Positions 62,224-64,000 of a DNA stretch of 64,000 bases are shown piece by piece. The DNA is from Phycicoccus sp. M110.8 (GTDB lineage Bacteria > Actinomycetota > Actinomycetes > Actinomycetales > Dermatophilaceae): NCBI RefSeq assembly GCF_032464895.1, contig NZ_JAWDIC010000002.1, positions 124,001 to 188,000 of the forward strand, in the 5' to 3' direction. Position 1 is the first letter of the stretch. Every line of letters starts with the position of its first letter. The position numbers were made by a program, and so were the translations under genes. The notes beneath the pieces are model-generated. The model made no database searches. It worked only from the letters and a program-made list of their open reading frames with translations, and was not told where the DNA came from.

Positions 62224-63820
62224 CGGCGTGCTCCTGCACGGGCAGCCGGACGACGAACCGGGCGCCGGGCGGCCCGGAGACCTCGAGGCGTCCCCCGAGC
62301 CGGGCCACCGACTGGGCCACGAGCGCCAGGCCGATCCCCCGCCGGCCGGCGCTGCCCTCCTCCTTGGTCGTGAAGCCGCGCCGGAACGCGTCGTCGACCG
62401 AGCCGGGCGGCAGGCCGGGCCCGGTGTCCTCCACGACGAGGACGACCTCGTCGCCCTCGGCCCGGCAGTCGACGGTGACGCGGCGCGGCCCGTCGGTGCC
62501 GGCCACCGCCTCGAACGCGTTGTCGATGAGGTTGCCCACGATCGTGACGAGGTCGCGGTCGGGCGCGGCCTGGGCCGGCCACTGGGCGCCGTCGGCGATG
62601 ACGAGCTCGATGCCGCTCTGGCTCGCCTGGGCCACCTTGCCGAGCAGCAGCGCCGTCAGCACCGGCTCGGACACGGCGCCGACGACGGCGTCGGTGAGCC
62701 CCTGGGAGACGCGCAGCTCGTCGGTCGCGAACGCGAGCGCGCGCTCGGGGTGGCCGAGCTCGATGAGGCTGACGATGGCGTGCAGCCGGTTCGCCGACTC
62801 GTGCGCCTGCGAGCGCAGCGCCTCGGTGAGTCCGCGGGCGGAGTCGAGCTCACCGGTGAGGTGCTCGAGGTCGGTGCGGTCGCGCAGGGTGACGACGAAG
62901 CCCAGCAGCCGGCCGTCCCACTGTGCCCGCGCCTTGTTGAGCACGAGCACGCGCGCGTCGGTCACGTGCAGCTCGTCCTCACGCGCCCGGTCGTCGGTGA
63001 GCGCGGCGACCAGGGTGTCGGGCAGCCCGAGCTCCGGCACGCGGCGGCCCACCGCGTCGGGCGGCAGGCCCAGCAGCCGCACGGCCTCGTCGTTGGCTAG
63101 CCGCAGGGTGCCGTCGAGGTCGACCAGCAGGAGCCCCTCGGTGACCGCGTGCAGGACGGCGTCGTAGTACTCGACCATCTGGCGCAGCTGCCGCTCGCCC
63201 AGCCCGTGGGTCTGGCGGCGGACCCGTCGGGACACCAGGGCCGTGCCGAGGCCGGTGAGCAGGGCTGCCGCGAGGCCAGCGAGGAGGATGCCGGGCAGCT
63301 GGCTGCGCAGCTCGGCCGTCACCGCGGACTTGCGGATGCCCACGGCGACGAGCCCGACGACCGCGCCTCCGTCCTCGACGGGCACCACGACCCGGCGGGA
63401 CGGGCCCAGGGTGCCGGTGTAGTCCTCCACCACCACGCCGCCGCGCTGCGCGGCCTCGATGTGGCCGATGAAGCGGCGGCCGATCTGGCTGGTGTCGGGG
63501 TGGGTGAAGCGGATGCCGTCCGGGCTCATCACGACGACGAAGTCGGTGCGGGTCTCGACGCGGGCCTCCTCGGCGAACCGCTGCAGGCTCGAGGAGTCAC
63601 CCGCCCGCACGCCGGCGACGACGTCGGGGCTGCTCGCCACCGTCTCGGCGACCGCCCGGGCCCGCGCGGTGGCCTCCTGGGTGCTCGCGCGCCCGGCCTG
63701 GACGTACCCGGCGGCGACACCGACCACCACGACCAGCAGCCCGACGAGGACCTGCAGCACGAACACCTGCCGGGCCACGCTCCACCGCGCCGGCGCGCGC
63801 AGCAGGCGCGTCAGCGGCAT
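62216..63820 (-). CDS. Sensor histidine kinase, CitA/DcuS type
   Basis: A 534-aa kinase. Membrane helix 1 is at about 18-40, followed by an extracytoplasmic PASp/CACHE-like domain (about 45-175) with DFVVVMSPDGIRFTHPDTSQIGRRFIGH. Helix 2 is near 175-200. A cytoplasmic PAS follows, then the H-box AHESANRLHAIVSLIELG with the phospho-His. ATPase motifs are NLIDNAFEAV, VEDTGPGLPPG and GIGLALVAQSV. The citrate/C4-dicarboxylate sensing group fits the family pattern; ligand not shown. The ATG is part of a GTATGCC heptamer. Confidence 0.95.
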   Translation of the reverse strand: MPLTRLLRAPARWSVARQVFVLQVLVGLLVVVVGVAAGYVQAGRASTQEATARARAVAETVASSPDVVAGVRAGDSSSLQRFAEEARVETRTDFVVVMSPDGIRFTHPDTSQIGRRFIGHIEAAQRGGVVVEDYTGTLGPSRRVVVPVEDGGAVVGLVAVGIRKSAVTAELRSQLPGILLAGLAAALLTGLGTALVSRRVRRQTHGLGERQLRQMVEYYDAVLHAVTEGLLLVDLDGTLRLANDEAVRLLGLPPDAVGRRVPELGLPDTLVAALTDDRAREDELHVTDARVLVLNKARAQWDGRLLGFVVTLRDRTDLEHLTGELDSARGLTEALRSQAHESANRLHAIVSLIELGHPERALAFATDELRVSQGLTDAVVGAVSEPVLTALLLGKVAQASQSGIELVIADGAQWPAQAAPDRDLVTIVGNLIDNAFEAVAGTDGPRRVTVDCRAEGDEVVLVVEDTGPGLPPGSVDDAFRRGFTTKEEGSAGRRGIGLALVAQSVARLGGRLEVSGPPGARFVVRLPVQEHADA

Positions 63821-63900
63821 ACTCCACCGCCGTCGGGGAACTCAATGAACACAATCGTGACCCTAGCCACTCGCCGGGGCCACCATCGTCGCTGTTCGCC

Positions 63901-63920
63901 ATCCCGGGACGTCCCGGGAT
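63901..63920. promoter_or_regulatory. Perfect 20-bp palindrome in the kinase/transporter gap
   Basis: ATCCCGGGACGTCCCGGGAT lies 20 nt before the GTG of the divergent gene. Candidate operator for the neighbouring response regulator, or an early terminator; both are inference. Confidence 0.45.
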
Positions 63921-63939
63921 CCACAGCTGGGAGAGCACA

Positions 63940-64000
63940 GTGAGCACAGCCGCCGACACCGTCGTCGACCGGCCCGCACCGAAGCGGGACCGCACGCACT
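63940..64000 (+). CDS. Start of a transporter-like gene (cut by the window end)
   Basis: A GTG after GGGAGAG opens a frame MSTAADTVVDRPAPKRDRTH to the edge. The charged start ending KRDRTH resembles actinobacterial dicarboxylate/amino acid:cation symporters (DctA), which would suit the CitA/DcuS-type system next door. Only 20 residues are visible, so the identity is a guess. Confidence 0.5.
   Translation, partial: MSTAADTVVDRPAPKRDRTH

Overview
The window is very GC-rich DNA dense with genes. It has GTG starts, ATGA/GTGA gene overlaps, many promoter -10 boxes placed so that the start codon is the first transcribed base, and no mobile elements that I recognise. Gene order (rne, rplU, rpmA, obgE, proB; rimP, nusA, ylxR, infB, rbfA, truB, ribF; nadD, rsfS, phosphatase) and F420-, mycothiol- and DUF4439-type families point to a chromosomal segment of an actinobacterium, most likely Micrococcales (Intrasporangiaceae-like). 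The family-level placement is inference.

Layout. 1-2.3 kb: two exported proteins and a divergent LysR regulator. 2.3-10.7 kb (minus strand): comEC, comEA, plsY, degV, leuS, with a leucine leader peptide and attenuator hairpin in front of leuS. 10.9-14.9 kb: four overlapping glycosyltransferase genes of unknown product. 15-20.7 kb: accessory metabolism, including a histidine-rich DUF4396 protein behind a CsoR-like operator and a YqcI/YcgG + DUF1989 pair. 20.8-22.9 kb: tRNA-Ala, phosphatase, rsfS, nadD and a small membrane protein. 22.9-23.5 kb: no gene, but a DnaA-box-like cluster and a probable structured RNA with its own promoter and terminator. 23.5-28.2 kb: polyprenol-type glycosyltransferase, methyltransferase, proA, a 95-bp hairpin repeat array, pdxY, lipoprotein. 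28.2-35.8 kb (minus): proB, obgE, rpmA, rplU, rne, DUF2344 protein. 36-43.5 kb: an accessory block (aminotransferase, barrel protein, GNAT, S53 peptidase, Ig-like exported protein) that separates the DUF2344 gene from its usual radical SAM partner at 43.6-45.6 kb. 45.8-50.6 kb: small exported peptide, SGNH lipoprotein, esterase, pcm-like methyltransferase, acyl-CoA ligase. 50.7-58.3 kb (minus): ribF, truB, rbfA, infB, ylxR, nusA, rimP. 58.4-64 kb: DUF4439 lipoprotein, small-molecule kinase, F420-type oxidoreductase, and a CitA/DcuS-type two-component system divergent from the start of a probable carboxylate transporter.

The strongest unexplained window-wide signal is the heptamer GGCATAC/GTATGCC. 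I counted 34 copies by eye on both strands, in genes and between them, often through rare codons (TAT-GCC, GCA-TAC, even ATA), and as an inverted pair inside a perfect 42-bp palindrome between infB and rbfA. Other signals worth testing are the leuS leader, the 23.0-23.5 kb RNA, the glycosyltransferase operon, the CsoR-like site and the 18-bp tandem repeats at gene ends.
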